Assembly: GCF_050624435.1 (NCBI RefSeq)
Contig: NC_134531.1
Coordinates: 257,190,812-257,254,811 of the forward strand
DNA: 64,000 nt
Direction of reading: 5' to 3'
DNA from: Tenrec ecaudatus
Lineage: Eukaryota; Chordata; Mammalia; Afrosoricida; Tenrecidae
Position numbers and translations under genes: made by a program
Shown: piece by piece, positions 24,258 to 35,005 of the stretch
Position numbering within the stretch: the stretch's first letter is position 1
How the letters are laid out: each line of letters starts with the position of its first letter
The notes under the pieces: generated by a model
Told to the model about the DNA's origin: nothing
The model's input: the letters and a program-made list of their open reading frames with translations, nothing else
The model's database searches: none

Positions 24258-25078
24258 GTCTCCATGCACTACGAATATGACTGTTGAGTCTCTTGGAATT
24301 AAGGTCATTCAGAGCCAATGACCAGTAATTCCCCAAAGTGTGGCTATTTCCTTTTCTCCAATGAACAGTCACTCTAGTGAAAGGCTGCAGATTGTTTGGA
24401 GGCAAAGGGGAAAAGAATAAACGTGTATATCATCAGTGTTGTTGTGGGAGCCTTTCCCAAAGGGACCAGGCCTCCCCTTCATTCAAGAGATTGTGTCTTC
24501 GTAAGCATGGGAATTGATTGAGGGGTTGTGACTATTCTCGCAACTCAAGTTAGGGTGCTGTTCACCTGAACTTTTCTGCGTCTATAGTTCAAGTAAATAT
24601 TTAGTAGGCTTCCCATCAATTTCCATCCTAGGTACACCCTGCCTAAGTAGCCAATGCCATGTGTCCATATAGTCAGACAATTCGGATACTACATTGACTG
24701 TTGTCCATTACACTAACCACACCCATCTTGTCTCTCTCAGTTAAGTGCTGCTGCTTGAACCTACCCGCACCCCCACCCCAGGGCCCAACCAGTGTGAGCA
24801 CAGACAGTATTAAACCTTGATGACATAAAATAGCAAACACACAAATCTTCAGAGATGCTGGGGATGCCTGCACAAATGTATTTCTTACTATTTCAGTAAA
24901 AATATGCCCTTTGGGCATTCCATTTGTGGTACTATGGGCTTATCCTGACCAATCCACTCCAACATGTCAAATTCCCTAGGAATTTGAATACATTCGATAG
25001 TATAGCAAGATAGGTCTAGTATATCAACTTGTTTCTGGAGAGGAAAATGTAATTGAAGAATCTGTGTTTTTTGGGCCT

Positions 25079-25535
25079 TGTGGTAGTTACATAATTTTGT
25101 GTCAACTTGACAAATAGTGTGTAGGGGTGGAGTCTAGCCTATCGATCAGATCACAGTCCTATGATGTCTCCTTTTAGGTGTGACCTTCTCATAAGGAGGG
25201 TCCTCAGGACTTCCCCTCTCTCTGCCTGCACCTTCATGATGGAGAGCCACGCTGTCGTCTGCAGGACCTTCATGATGGAGAGTCCACTACCATCAGACCC
25301 ACAAGACTTTGCCCCCAGCTGCATGGACTCTTCCTGCATCATTACATGAGCTTCGTGATTCTGAAAAGGGATTTATGAAAGTTGAATTAGACATATGGAC
25401 TAGTATCAGACTTGGGGACTTGATCTGGACTGGGCTGGGGATATTTTTCTTACATACAATTACTTGATATAAGGCTCTTTCTTATTCATATACGAGTGTC
25501 TTTGTATTTGTCCCTCTTGTCAACACTGCTTAACA
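25079..25535 (+). mobile_element. ERVL-type solo LTR, opposite to the host provirus
   Basis: Starts tgtggtagttacataa, with gtgtcaacttgac shortly after, the typical start of MLT2-type LTRs. It ends in ...ctgcttaaca. A TATA-like gatataagg and the 3' R/U5-like region precede the end. The pair of 'ccttcatgatggagag' repeats at 25231 and 25267 is an internal duplication. No clear 5-bp duplication was seen. Pol-like sequence lies on both sides. Confidence 0.78.
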
Positions 25536-26322
25536 GAGGTCCATTTTAATACACTCACACTAAGCTGACCCTATGTTTCTTGCAAAATTATTCCACACCC
25601 GTAATAACCATCCCCACATATATTCTCCAGGTTTCTGTCTATACACATTAGAAAACACTGAGAGTTCTTCAGGAGTACAGCGCCCCATTTTCTAAATCAG
25701 CATTTGTATTTCATATTTAGGGGTTCACTGTGACATAGGTCTAGTTACAGGTCTAAAAGTAATAATAGAAGGTGGGGCTCTTTCCTAGGAAGCATCTTAT
25801 AAGGCCTTTGCCTTAACCTATTCTGTAGATACAGCTGCAGATGCAGTGGTGGGATTCAGCCAGTTTCAACTTCTTCAGCAGAAAAAGTACCTCATTTTTG
25901 TTGAGTTTGGTGAACCAGTTGTTCAAATGGCAATTGTAATCAGGATTCTTTCTAAGGTGAGTGGCTGGGCAGCTCTGCCAATATGGAAATCACAAATTCA
26001 CTCTTTGTATTTTTGTAGCATTCATCTGAACAGCAGCACATTCTAAGCACCTACTAAATCTAAGCTTATTGTAATGTTCATTCCTTCCACAGCTGATTTG
26101 GCCTTGGTGATTGACATTTTAGATGAAATTTCTTTTCTTTAAAATGCATGGCAAGCAAGGACTATAGACCTAATAAAGGCTGGAAAACTTATGAAAAGGT
26201 CTACTAAATCATTTAAATTGGAAGCATTCCTTTCAAAGCTTGTAAAGGAAAAGGTTCCATATGAAAAAAATTGGTAAATTAATTACTTCATAAACCTAAA
26301 AATATGGAATTTGTAGACACTC

Positions 26323-26850
26323 ATGGATTTGTTGGTTTCCTCAGAAAAAGTTTTAGATAACACTGTAACGAGTTTGGAAAAAAAAAGAGTAATGAATTGT
26401 GAACATTTAAAACAAGCTGTACTCAATTTCACGATAGGAATAAATTATAATTTTTCTCATTTTTTTAGTCAGATTACTGAAATGTTGATGTACCTGCTGC
26501 ATGGAAAGCAGCTGAAGAGCAAATGTTCATACTTAGCGACTTTTTAATTGGCAATTTATATTAATGATTGTCAAAATTTGGTGAAAAAAATTTATAATAC
26601 GGTCCCAGAATTACACAACTCCTGAAAGTGTCCAAAGAACTAAAAAGGTTGTCAGAACAATTGGTGTAAGTTCAGCAGAAGCAGAGTTTTATCAAAGATG
26701 AATATAATATATTCAGAGAAGTTATCTGCTTCCAATATATCTAACACAATGGCTATTAGTCTAATTGTCCAACTCTGAGGGAATGGGATCCTGCTCCCAT
26801 CCTAAAAAGATGGAGAATGATAAATCACACAGCCAGTAATCCTCAGATAA
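26323..26850 (+). pseudogene. hAT transposase pseudogene
   Basis: This is the coding remnant of the hAT element. One frame is open from 26323 to 26547; beyond it, frames containing SSAEAEFYQR-like residues and 'SNISNTMAISL' resemble the conserved hAT C-terminal block (serine-x-x-E-R-x-F and the helix after it). Stops and frameshifts are frequent. I place the family only at hAT level. Confidence 0.5.
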
Positions 26851-26954
26851 AGCCGAACAACATTGGAAGTGAGGACGCCAGTCAAAGTGCATTAGGGAAA
26901 TATCTTGAAAAACAGTTTTATTTGTGGTCTGCAAATACTTAATATATATTTTTT

Positions 26955-27063
26955 TCGATCATCTATTTTATTTATTTATTTTTTTAAAGATTTATTAGGG
27001 GCTCATACAACTCTTATCACAATCCATACATATACATACATCAATTGTATAAAGCCCATCTAG
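26955..27063 (-). mobile_element. Very short L1 3' end
   Basis: About 75 bases of L1 3' terminus (ttattaggggctcatacaac onward) plus a T-rich tail. An imperfect direct repeat of tacttaatat with a T run lies on both sides (near 26936 and 27064), so this is an extremely 5'-truncated insertion. Confidence 0.8.
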
Positions 27064-27247
27064 TACTTAATATTTTTCATTAGTATTTTAAAACCCTTTC
27101 TTATATTCTAGTGTTCTGTATCTCTTTTACTTTCTTATTTAATAACCATATGAAATAATAAACTGCCTTTTGTTTACTTTGTTTTTACACTTAAAATGGC
27201 CATTAGAGCAGTGGAACCTTTGTTAAAATATTTCAATCCCACCACTG

Positions 27248-27885
27248 CCCAGATGCCGTATCAACATCCTGAATTCTGGAGTGGGGGGCGGGGGGCAGGC
27301 AGGATGATCGTTGTACTGGAGTGGATTAACTTCTTTAGATTGGAGGGGTGGTTCTGGTGGCTGGAGAGACTCGATGGAGTCACTGGGCTCAGTGTCCTTA
27401 TCTTTCAGATGATCAGCCCACATGTGGCCCAGCACATTGCCAGGGTCTCATTTCTATTCAGTCAATGCCCTTCCTTTAATATCATACCACTTTCTAGTTT
27501 CATAATTTAGCTTCAAGTGTAATTCAGCCACTCATATGATAAAACTCTGGATGTGGTCTTCAGTGAAATCAGTTGGGTTACTGGAATTAATATGACTTTA
27601 TTTCATGACACAAGTAGAAGCTTTGAGATCTTTTAAGCAACACATATCAGGCTCCTGAAGTTCTGAGTTCATCACTTCCGGTGCCAGTTCATTATTGTAA
27701 GCAGTACCAAGCAACTAGTTCCCTGATTCTTCTCATCATGACAAAGTTGTTGATGTATATTTAACTCGTGATCACCTACAGCCTCACATCTCATCAATAC
27801 TTCATCAATTACTGGTGTTATTTGGTGTCTCAACTTTGCCACTTCACATTATGAATTAATAGCACCTTCTTTACTGATAGTGACT
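27248..27885 (-). other. Probable continuation of ERVL internal sequence
   Basis: About 640 bases between the hAT right end and the next LTR. It is continuous with the sequence left of the hAT once that element is removed. I infer ERVL internal DNA from position; I see no diagnostic motif. Confidence 0.35.
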
Positions 27886-28945
27886 GAGATAGTTAACGCT
27901 TATTGTGCCAACATGGCCAATAAACACATGTGGGATTGATTGAAGGGCGGAGAGATAAATGGCTTGGCGAGCCTCGCCTTTCTTGTCTCTTGCTCTTTGA
28001 TCATCAGATCAGTGTGCAGCTGCCTTGCTTGTTCTGTGCCTCAATTTGCAAGCTACACTACCTGTGGGACACCTAACCCATTTAGATAGTTTATTGTGCC
28101 AATCTAGTCGATAAACATATGAAGGGCAGAGGGATACATGGCTTGGTGAGCCTCGCCTTTCTAGTTCTCAGGTCTCTTGCTTTGTGATGGTCAGACAAGG
28201 GTGAAGCTGCCCTAGCCAGTTCCCTGCTTTAGCTGGCAAGGCTCATTTACTGCAAGAAATCCCTGAAGAGAAGTCACACGTCCCTACCCTGATGCAGTCC
28301 TGGGTGCTGGAGCAGCCATGTAGAGACCCCAGCCATGTTGAGATGCTTACATGTTCACTGATTTGGCTTCCCCCTGAAGTCAGCATCATTGTGTGTATTT
28401 CTTGAGATAGAGGAGGACTTTGTGGATTGGTGTCGAACATATGGGCTAATGTTGGACTTGTGGGCTTGGGCAGCACTGGGTTGAGATGTTTTCTTGATGT
28501 GCACTTACCCTTTATATAAAACTTTCTCTTATATATATGCGTTTCTGTGGATTTGTTTCTCTAAATTACCCAGGCTAACACACCATGGACTGTGTCACTG
28601 TAATTTGAGGTTCCTTCAAGATCTGCTTTGTCACACCACTTGAATTTACATCTCGAGCTGGGTCCTGTTGGACCCTGTCATCTGGCTGACTGTTGTTGAT
28701 CTGCCTTGCTATTTGCAGCCTGTGCCTGGGTGGCCTGAATTGCTCTACAGAGGACTATCCTGTGGCCCTCAAGATTAGAAGGACTGCCAGTGTCTAACAA
28801 CAGTCTCATGGGAGTGAGTCGCACTGAGCCATCTGTACTGTTTTATAATTTAATTGTTTATTTCTTATGTTATATATCTATCTGCATAAATATATATAAC
28901 TGTTAGCATTCTAGTTTTTTTTCTAGAGAACCCTATCTAATACAG
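27886..28945 (+). mobile_element. Older ERVL-type LTR interrupted by another LTR
   Basis: The 5' part (27886-28080) starts tgagatagttaacgc and has gtgccaacatggcc. The 3' part (28583-28945) ends ttctagagaaccctatctaa followed by taca, the canonical MLT2/ERVL LTR end. The two parts are interrupted by a second LTR at 28082-28582. Joining the parts as one LTR is inference. Confidence 0.55.
28082..28582 (+). mobile_element. ERVL-type solo LTR nested in an older LTR
   Basis: A 501-base LTR close to the one at 11098-11640: both contain agcctcgcctttc or agcctcgccttttg, 'ccctgctttagctggcaagg' (here) and 'tggaggaggactttgtgg'-like blocks. It ends ggctaacaca. Possible flanking pentamers are cccat and accat (one mismatch). 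Confidence 0.78.
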
Positions 28946-29073
28946 TGGCAGACATCCATATCTACAGAAACAGAGGCCAAGTTTGTAGTACTTGTAGGTT
29001 TAATAAGACTTGAAAACTAATTCAGAAAAGCCGTCTTAATGATTTTGTTTCTCTAGGACCATTCTTAGTACAA

Positions 29074-29660
29074 AATGTGTTGTGCTGGTTCTGTAGAGAT
29101 GCAAAACCAGTGACACACACACACGTGTGTGTGTGTGTGTGTGTGTGTGTATGGGTGTGATACAGTTGTAGAAGTGCATACATTAAGTGTTTTAAGTGTT
29201 TAGGTCAGATAAGAAGCTTGCAGCATCTTCTGACTTGTGTAGATCCAGGGAATGATGAGCAGGGCGCAGGGAAATGAAGCAGGAAGAACCGTGGCTGGTA
29301 GATGCAGAGCTGGATGAATTTGAGGCTTTCCAAATGAATGCAAAGCTGGCAGTCTGCTAATGGCTCCTTGGATCAGCAAATGATATAAGAGGCTGTCAAA
29401 GAAGCAAATACAGAATCTCGATCCAGTAGGAGCTAGCCTCTAAACACTCATAATCTGTACTAAGACTGTGCCACAACCCAAGTTGAATTTCCCTCCATTG
29501 CATGAGAGAGTGGTATGCCTACACTTCCAATAACAACTTGACTGCTTCACAGATTTCAATTTGCAGCTGACTACATTAGGTTAAATCCTATAATCGGAGA
29601 ATCCTGACCCACCCACATTGTCATAAACACTAGCCATCATACCATCATGCATTTTATGTT
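29074..29660 (-). repeat. Provirus 5' LTR (candidate)
   Basis: Starts tgtgttgtgctggttctg on the plus strand, comparable to the inverted LTR end elsewhere in this window. It shares ordered blocks with 20278-20655. It contains an (AC)n(GT)n array at 29113-29150. The right edge near 29660 is uncertain. Confidence 0.5.
29113..29150. repeat. (AC)n(GT)n inverted microsatellite
   Basis: Six AC units run directly into about 13 GT units. The halves are reverse complements, so one strand can fold into a hairpin. Confidence 0.9.
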
Positions 29661-29699
29661 ATGGAGACTACCAAAGGTGATTTTCTCTGTGCCATTAAG

Positions 29700-30405
29700 A
29701 AATGTTTGAGTGTGGAGTGGAGACCCAAAGCCCATCTGTAGGAAATTGGACATCCCCTAACTGAAAGGAGACAAGCTAGTTGGGGTACAGTGTAGCACCG
29801 ATGAAACATACAACCTTCTTCTAGTTTTTAATGCTTCCTCCCCCCACTATCTTGATCCCAATTCTACCGTACAAATCTGGATAAACCAGAGCATGTACAT
29901 GGGTACAGATAAGAGCTGGAAACACAGGGAATCCAGGACAGATAAAACGTTCAGGACCAATGTTGCGAATAGCAGTACCAGGAGGGTAAGGGGAAGATGG
30001 GGGAAGAAAGAGGGAACTGATCACAATGATCTACCTATAACCCCTTCCCAGGGGGATAAACAACAGAAAATTGGGTGAAGGGAGACACTGGTCAGTGTAA
30101 GATATGAAATAATAATAATAATTTATAAATTATCAAGGGTTCATGAGGGAGGAAGGGTAGGGAGCAAGAGGTAAAAAATGAGAAGCTGATACCAAGGGCT
30201 CAAGTAGAAAGAAAATGTTTGGAAAATGATGATGGCAACAAATATACAAATATGCTTGCCACAATGTTTGTATGTATGTTGTATGCATGTATGTATGTAT
30301 GTATGTATGTATGTATGGATGGATGGATGGATGGATGGGTGGATGGATGGATGCATGGTGATAAGAGTTGTATAATCCCCCAATAAAATTATTTTTTAAA
30401 AGAAA
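29700..30405 (+). mobile_element. L1 3' end, plus strand
   Basis: The same 3'UTR family as the minus-strand copies, here sense on the plus strand, ending gttgtataatcccccaataa followed by an A-rich tail. It is 5'-truncated near 29700. It includes the tetranucleotide array at 30286-30352. Short frames here are chance products. Confidence 0.85.
30286..30352. repeat. (TATG)n-(GATG)n tetranucleotide array
   Basis: About eight TATG/GTAT units are followed by about nine GATG/GGAT units inside the L1 3' end. Other L1 copies here have only 'tccatacatacatac' at this place, so the array grew from the L1 sequence. Confidence 0.92.
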
Positions 30406-31620
30406 ATAAATTTTTGTTCATAATGTGACCTCAATGAGAGGAGGGATTTCAGTCTTCTTTACTACTTGGGAATTATACTCCATGCTCATTATAAAATTTG
30501 ATATACATAATAGCAGAATATCCAGGGTCTCACAGCTAACTTCTATGTCCCTTCATTGTCCTGGTTTTACATTTGGATTATTGGCTTAATAATATGCTTC
30601 TGGAATTTGTTTTTTTGTTGTTGCTGTTGTTTTTAATTTCATACTTATGTGAATTTTGTATGCATACCCAGAGACATATGAGCAACAGACCTTTTTAAAA
30701 ACAATAGTGTGAATAAAGTCACTTTGCATTTTTCATTCTATACGCATATAGACTTAATGTTGATGCAGGAGTAAAACCATAGAGTAGCAGTCTCTTTGAA
30801 TATTTTGTCTATGAAAAACTAAGAGTCTGGTTAACCAGGAGTATTAAAATGTGTACAAAGGGGGGAGCTGATAAAAGAGCAGCCTGTTTAAGAAGATAGT
30901 TTGAGAAGAGGACCTGGAGCAGAGGATTCACTGCTGGAGAACTCAAAGGAATAGTGAGAAAGGTGGGTTTTTTAGAGGAGCTGAAAGGACAAGTTTTACT
31001 TAACAAATACCTGAGGTTGTTCATCAGCTACAAAAGAAAACATTTATTTTAAAGGTGAGTTCCATGGGCTGTATAGAATAAACCTTTCAGAGGAAGATAG
31101 CGACCGTCTTCTTTAGTGAGGACAGGATCAATACATGAGAGGTTTCAAAACATCACGAGGAATTCTATTTTATTTCAATTATAGTTTACTCAAATTTTTT
31201 GAAGCATTCATATTACAGAGGACTATTTAAAAAAATAAACCACATATTCATTTGTGTAATATATACTTATCTGTGTATGTTGCTGTTGATAATCAAGTTA
31301 CCATCAAGTCACTGAATATAATGGAGAGGCCATCTCTAACATGAAAAAATATTGCCTGTTATGAACCATATTCACACAAGTTTGTATGCTAACATCCATT
31401 GTTGAAATCACTGTGCATTTTTATTTCTAAACTAGGGAAGTAATTTTCTAGCAATCTATTGGATAATGTACTGTTATGATACATAGTGTTTTCATTGGCC
31501 AATTTTCAGAAGTAAATCATCAGACCTTTATTTCTGTCTTAGTCTGGAAGTGCTACTGAAGCTGGTTCATAGTAGATTTGTCTTTTGGTGTTTGACATGC
31601 ATAGGGAAGAACCTTCATTA
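30406..31620. other. Unassigned DNA
   Basis: I see no gene. A minus-strand 71-codon frame at 30809-31024 has no recognisable motif. A short stretch near 31536-31575 (cttagtctggaagtgctact) resembles the RTE 5' region and may be a fragment. Confidence 0.5.
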
Positions 31621-31784
31621 CCACAATTGCTCTGTTGTTAGGTGCAGTCCACTTGGTTTTGATTCATAGTTATCTATGTACAACAGAATCGAACACCACC
31701 TGATCCTGTGTATCCTCACAACTGAGGATCAATCAATGTTGTCCAAAAACTTCCTAATTTTCAATGTCCTTTTGCCTTAGCAGC

Positions 31785-31925
31785 AGATCCGTGTGAGCCA
31801 GGTGGGTCTGTTTGCTCCTGTAAACAATTACAGACTCTGACACGCAAGGGACGATTGTACCCTGTCCTAGGGTGTGGCTATGAGTCCACAGTGACTCGCT
31901 GGCAGTGAGTGTGGTGGTTTGTTTT
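31785..31925 (+). mobile_element. AfroSINE 3' part inside RTE copy C
   Basis: Contains gctcctgtaaacaattacag, then accctgtcctagggtgtggc, then gactcgctggcagtgagtg and a T-rich end: the AfroSINE 3' half in sense orientation. RTE coding sequence flanks it. Confidence 0.8.
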
Positions 31926-32299
31926 TTAGTTTATCAAGCATGATTTCCTTTGCAGGGACTGGTCCCTCCTAATAACATGTTCAGTGTTTACATGAGGTTA
32001 AATCTGGCCATCCTTGCCTCTAAGGAGAATTCTGGTTGCATCTCTTCCGAGATAGATTTGTTTGTTATTACGTTCTGGCAAGCCATGGTTTCAATATTCT
32101 TCATCAGCATCGCAATGCAAGTGCATTTGCTTCTTCTGCACCCTTTCTTATTCAGTGTCCAATTCCACATGGATATGAGGCCATTGAAAGTACTATGGCT
32201 TCACATAATTATAACCACCATTGATAAAAAATCAATGACAAATGTAAGGGCCTTAATACAAGGCATACATACACTACTGAACATAATGAAAAATATCCA

Positions 32300-33050
32300 T
32301 ACTGTAGAAGACGAAATAAAGAACTGATGCTTATTAAAATAAGACATTTATGCATAACAAGAGACTACATCAAAGAGTAAACTCACAGATTGGGAAAAAT
32401 ATTCAGTAATGATACATAAGATAAAGGGCTTAGCTCAAGAATCTATAGAAAATGGCACCATCTTAAAAAGAAAAAAAAATAGAAATAGCACAATAAAATA
32501 ATTGGCCCAAGACATAAAGACACAATTTACCCAAGAGAATACCCAGGCAGTCATCAACTATATGAAGAAATGTTCTAGATTATCAGACATAAGAGAAATA
32601 CAAATAAAAACATGGGCACTTTTGGCAAAATTCAACACAATAGAAAACAATAAATTCTGGAGAGGATGTGGAGAGAAAGGATAGGCTTTCTTATATTTCT
32701 GTTGGGATTTTATAATCGTAGCAACCACTATGAAAATCAATATGGTATTTCCTTTAACAAATGCAAGTGTGTTATGATCCAGTAATCTCTCCGTTGGGCA
32801 CACACCCTAAAGACACAAAGACTACAACACAGACAGACACATGGACACCAATGTGTATTGCAACAATCTCCTTAAGAGCCCAAACCTGGAAACAACTAAA
32901 AGCCCAAGTAATAGAGGAATACATAAACAAGTTCTGGTAAATTCATTCCATGGAATTTTATGCATCAATTAAAAAGAAACAATGACAACTCTCTCAGTCA
33001 ATGCCAGACATGGACAAAGCTAGAGAACATTATGCTTTGAGATCTCAGTC
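32300..33050 (+). pseudogene. L1 ORF2 C-terminal pseudogene
   Basis: One frame at 32502-32684 contains YMKKCSRLSDIREIQIK and FWRGCGEKG, conserved L1 ORF2 C-terminal motifs preceding the zinc-knuckle-like region. Downstream pieces near 32690-32960 continue ORF2 with stops. The fragment has lost the endonuclease and reverse transcriptase. Confidence 0.82.
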
Positions 33051-33302
33051 AATATTATAATGATAAAGATTTAATAACATCATTGTTATAAGGAAAAACA
33101 AGAGAAGAAACATGGTTTATATACCAATAAAGACTTTGATATAAAACCATAGGGCAGGGCCAGTGAGAGGGGAGGGATGGATCATTGAGTGGGGTGTGAT
33201 GTAGGAGCAAGAAAAAGAACCATAGAGAGAGAGAGACAAACAGCATATGGTTGATGCCATTTATTGAGTTGGGCATTGTAAATACATATAGTATGCTTTT
33301 TT

Positions 33303-34061
33303 TCATAACTTGTTTTTGTTGATTTCTTTTTTTTTTATTTTCTCAAGACACTTTCAGATTTAAAAATAAATAAAGATGGTGTTACTGGTACTCGTCAGCC
33401 TCCTTACTTGTACCCTCTACCTTCAGCTTCTAGGGTAAAGGAGACATCCAAGGGCAATGCAGTGTCTCTGCCAAGGTCGCAAGTTCCCCCTAACTCTGTA
33501 CCTGGGAGTACAACAGGCCCCAGAGCCCTCTATTCTACCCTTAGCTCCTCTTCCTAGGGCCCAAATGCTAGGCAGAAGTTTTGTCAACTGCTGCCCCAAG
33601 CCAGCTTCATCTTCTGGCTGTGGGCATTGGAGGAGTGGGAGAACTGGCTCTTGGCCACTGTGAGGGGTACAGTTTTGCCGCTCAGGTAGACCTTGTTGTG
33701 GCATTCAGGTAGCCAAGGTCCAGAGCTGCAGGGTTGGGGTCCTTGACTCACTCTCACATAAGCCATCACATAGCCTGTCATAAAGTCATCGAAGCCAGCC
33801 CGGAGTAGTCCATCCCCAGACCCTGGGTGAGGACTGGCTTGACTGCCTGGTCCTTTGGGAGCGGCCACAGCAGTGCTTCCAGGCCTTGTGGCCTTGATTG
33901 CCAACTCCAGGTCATTGTTGTGATCTTGCTCACAGCCAGTCTGTGCTGTAACCTCATTCCCGGCCACCTCCTGCTCAGTGTCCTTAGCCTTGAGGCCATC
34001 CCCACAGACCTGGTTCAGGGGAGGGCCATCCTCAGCTTTCCCAGAGGTCTGCGAGCCAGGC
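33303..34061 (-). pseudogene. Processed retrocopy of an unrecognised gene
   Basis: A 759-base GC-rich segment in AT-rich L1 sequence, flanked by a perfect 14-bp duplication (tagtatgctttttt at 33289-33302 and 34062-34075). On the minus strand a frame (33584 to about 34058) runs in from the 5' edge without an obvious start and ends ...[13 protein letters not shown]. It is followed by about 250 bases of 3'UTR and an A-rich tail near 33330-33340 with an aaataaa signal. Residues include [17 protein letters not shown] and [12 protein letters not shown]. The parent gene was not recognised. The 5' part of the coding region is missing, so this is a 5'-truncated copy; no internal stop is visible in the retained frame. 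Confidence 0.75.
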
Positions 34062-34157
34062 TAGTATGCTTTTTTAAAAACAAAACAAACAAACAAAAAA
34101 TACCTCTAGATGCATTTTCTGTCAAACCTAAACAGTGGTCTGAGTGGCTTAAAAACA

Positions 34158-34184
34158 AAGAGAGAAAGAAGAGAGGAGAGAGAG

Positions 34185-34237
<53 letters not shown>

Positions 34238-34257
34238 AAGAGAGAGAGAGAGAAGAA

Positions 34258-34320
<63 letters not shown>
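34158..34320. repeat. (GA)n simple repeat
   Basis: About 160 bases of nearly pure GA/AG with a few AAA and GAAAG interruptions, inside the L1 3'UTR. L1 3' ends often carry purine-rich tracts, a likely seed. Long ER and SL frames over it are artefacts. Confidence 0.95.
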
Positions 34321-34323
<3 letters not shown>

Positions 34324-35005
34324 ATTGGATGATTGAAATGGACTTGGAATCTTTAGTGACAAGTTCATCTTAAACAGACAAATTTGAATAAAGAAAATGC
34401 CATGGCTTGAGACAGGCTCACCTTTATCCTTAAAGTAACATCCATGCTTTTCAAACACTTTAAAGAAGTCTTGTGCAGATTTAGCCAATGAACTGTGTCA
34501 TTTGATTTTTTGACTGCTGTTTCCATGTGGATACAAGCAAGATAAAATTCTTGACAATGTCACTCTTGTCTTGCTTATCATGATCTTACCTCTTGGTCCA
34601 GGTGTGAATATTTTGGGGGTTTTGCACATTGTACTGCATTCTATATTGAAAGGTACAAACCTTGGTCTTCATCACCAACTACTACAAATTCTCTTCACTT
34701 TCAGCAAGCCAAGTTGTGTCACCTGCATATCTCAGGTGGTTACTAAATCTTCCTCCAGTCCATAAGCACTGTTCTTCTCCAAATAGTCGCGTTTCTCTGA
34801 TTATTTGCTCAGCATACAGATTGAATGAGTATGATGAGAGTCAACCACATGACACACACTTATCTTCGCTTTAAACCATGCAGCAGCCCCTTGTTCTGTG
34901 TGCACAATACCTTTTGGTCCCTGGAAAGTTTCCACAGGAGCAAAATTGTGTTCTTGAATTCTCTTTATTCTCAAAACTAGCTGTAGTTTAGTATCATAAT
35001 AGTAT

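Larger units (their letters stand above)
21950..25840 (-). pseudogene. ERVL-like pol remnant
   Basis: Minus-strand fragments resemble retroviral pol of the ERVL group, in the expected order from right to left. A connection/RNase H-like part lies near 22980-23080. An integrase-core part at 22620-22853 has a short motif IHWFYYVHH, and a C-terminal piece is at 22350-22604. No long open frame remains. The region is interrupted by SPIN (24080-24257) and a plus-strand LTR (25079-25535); pol-like sequence appears to continue to about 25840. The assignment rests on the integrase-like part; outside 22.3-24 kb it is weaker. Confidence 0.55.
25844..27247 (+). mobile_element. hAT DNA transposon remnant
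   Basis: The left end cagtggtgggattcag pairs with the right end aatcccaccactg as terminal inverted repeats. The flanking octamers tgcagatg (25836-25843) and cccagatg (27248-27255) agree at six of eight bases, as expected for a hAT insertion. Between about 26600 and 26800 the plus strand resembles the C-terminal dimerisation region of hAT transposases, with stops. An L1 fragment interrupts it at 26955-27063. Confidence 0.75.
20278..29660 (-). mobile_element. ERVL-type provirus, heavily nested (interpretation)
   Basis: Two related LTRs in the same minus orientation (20278-20655 and about 29074-29660) flank pol-like remnants, also on the minus strand. Both LTRs start tgtgtt on the plus strand and share the blocks around 20460-20600 and 29340-29490 (for example ggcagtc then atggctcctt, then atacagga or atacagaat, then gatc). 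Roughly 3.9 kb of internal sequence survives. Later insertions are an RTE fragment, SPIN, a solo LTR in opposite orientation, a hAT element with an L1 piece in it, and two plus-strand LTRs. The ends are clear only at 20278; the right edge is approximate. All frames are broken. Confidence 0.55.
32202..34392 (+). mobile_element. L1 (older subfamily) inserted in RTE copy C
   Basis: Plus-strand L1 with ORF2 C-terminal remnants (32300-33050) and 3'UTR, ending in aataaagaa. Flanking 16-mers (gaaagtactatggctt at 32186-32201; gaaaatgccatggctt at 34393-34408) differ by three transitions, so they are an aged target-site duplication. A processed retrocopy (33303-34061) and a GA array (34158-34320) lie inside it. 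Confidence 0.8.
31634..35005 (-). mobile_element. RTE/BovB LINE copy C, nested
   Basis: The plus strand begins with the inverted RTE 3' end (gttgttaggtgcagtccact) and continues to 32201. It then resumes at 34393 with ccatggcttgagacaggctc up to about 35005, in correct RTE order, ending within the reverse-transcriptase region. An AfroSINE (31785-31925) and a plus-strand L1 (32202-34392) split it. It is 5'-truncated and full of stops. Confidence 0.85.

Noticed and set aside
30141..30383. 80-codon frame with His-Pro-Ser and Tyr-Ile-His-Thr repeats
   Set aside because: Translation of the tetranucleotide array in an L1 3' end.
33827..34488. Long frames of 157-165 codons on both strands around 34.2 kb
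   Set aside because: They are mainly the GA/CT repeat read as Arg-Glu or Ser-Leu runs plus antisense of the retrocopy; no domain and no start context.
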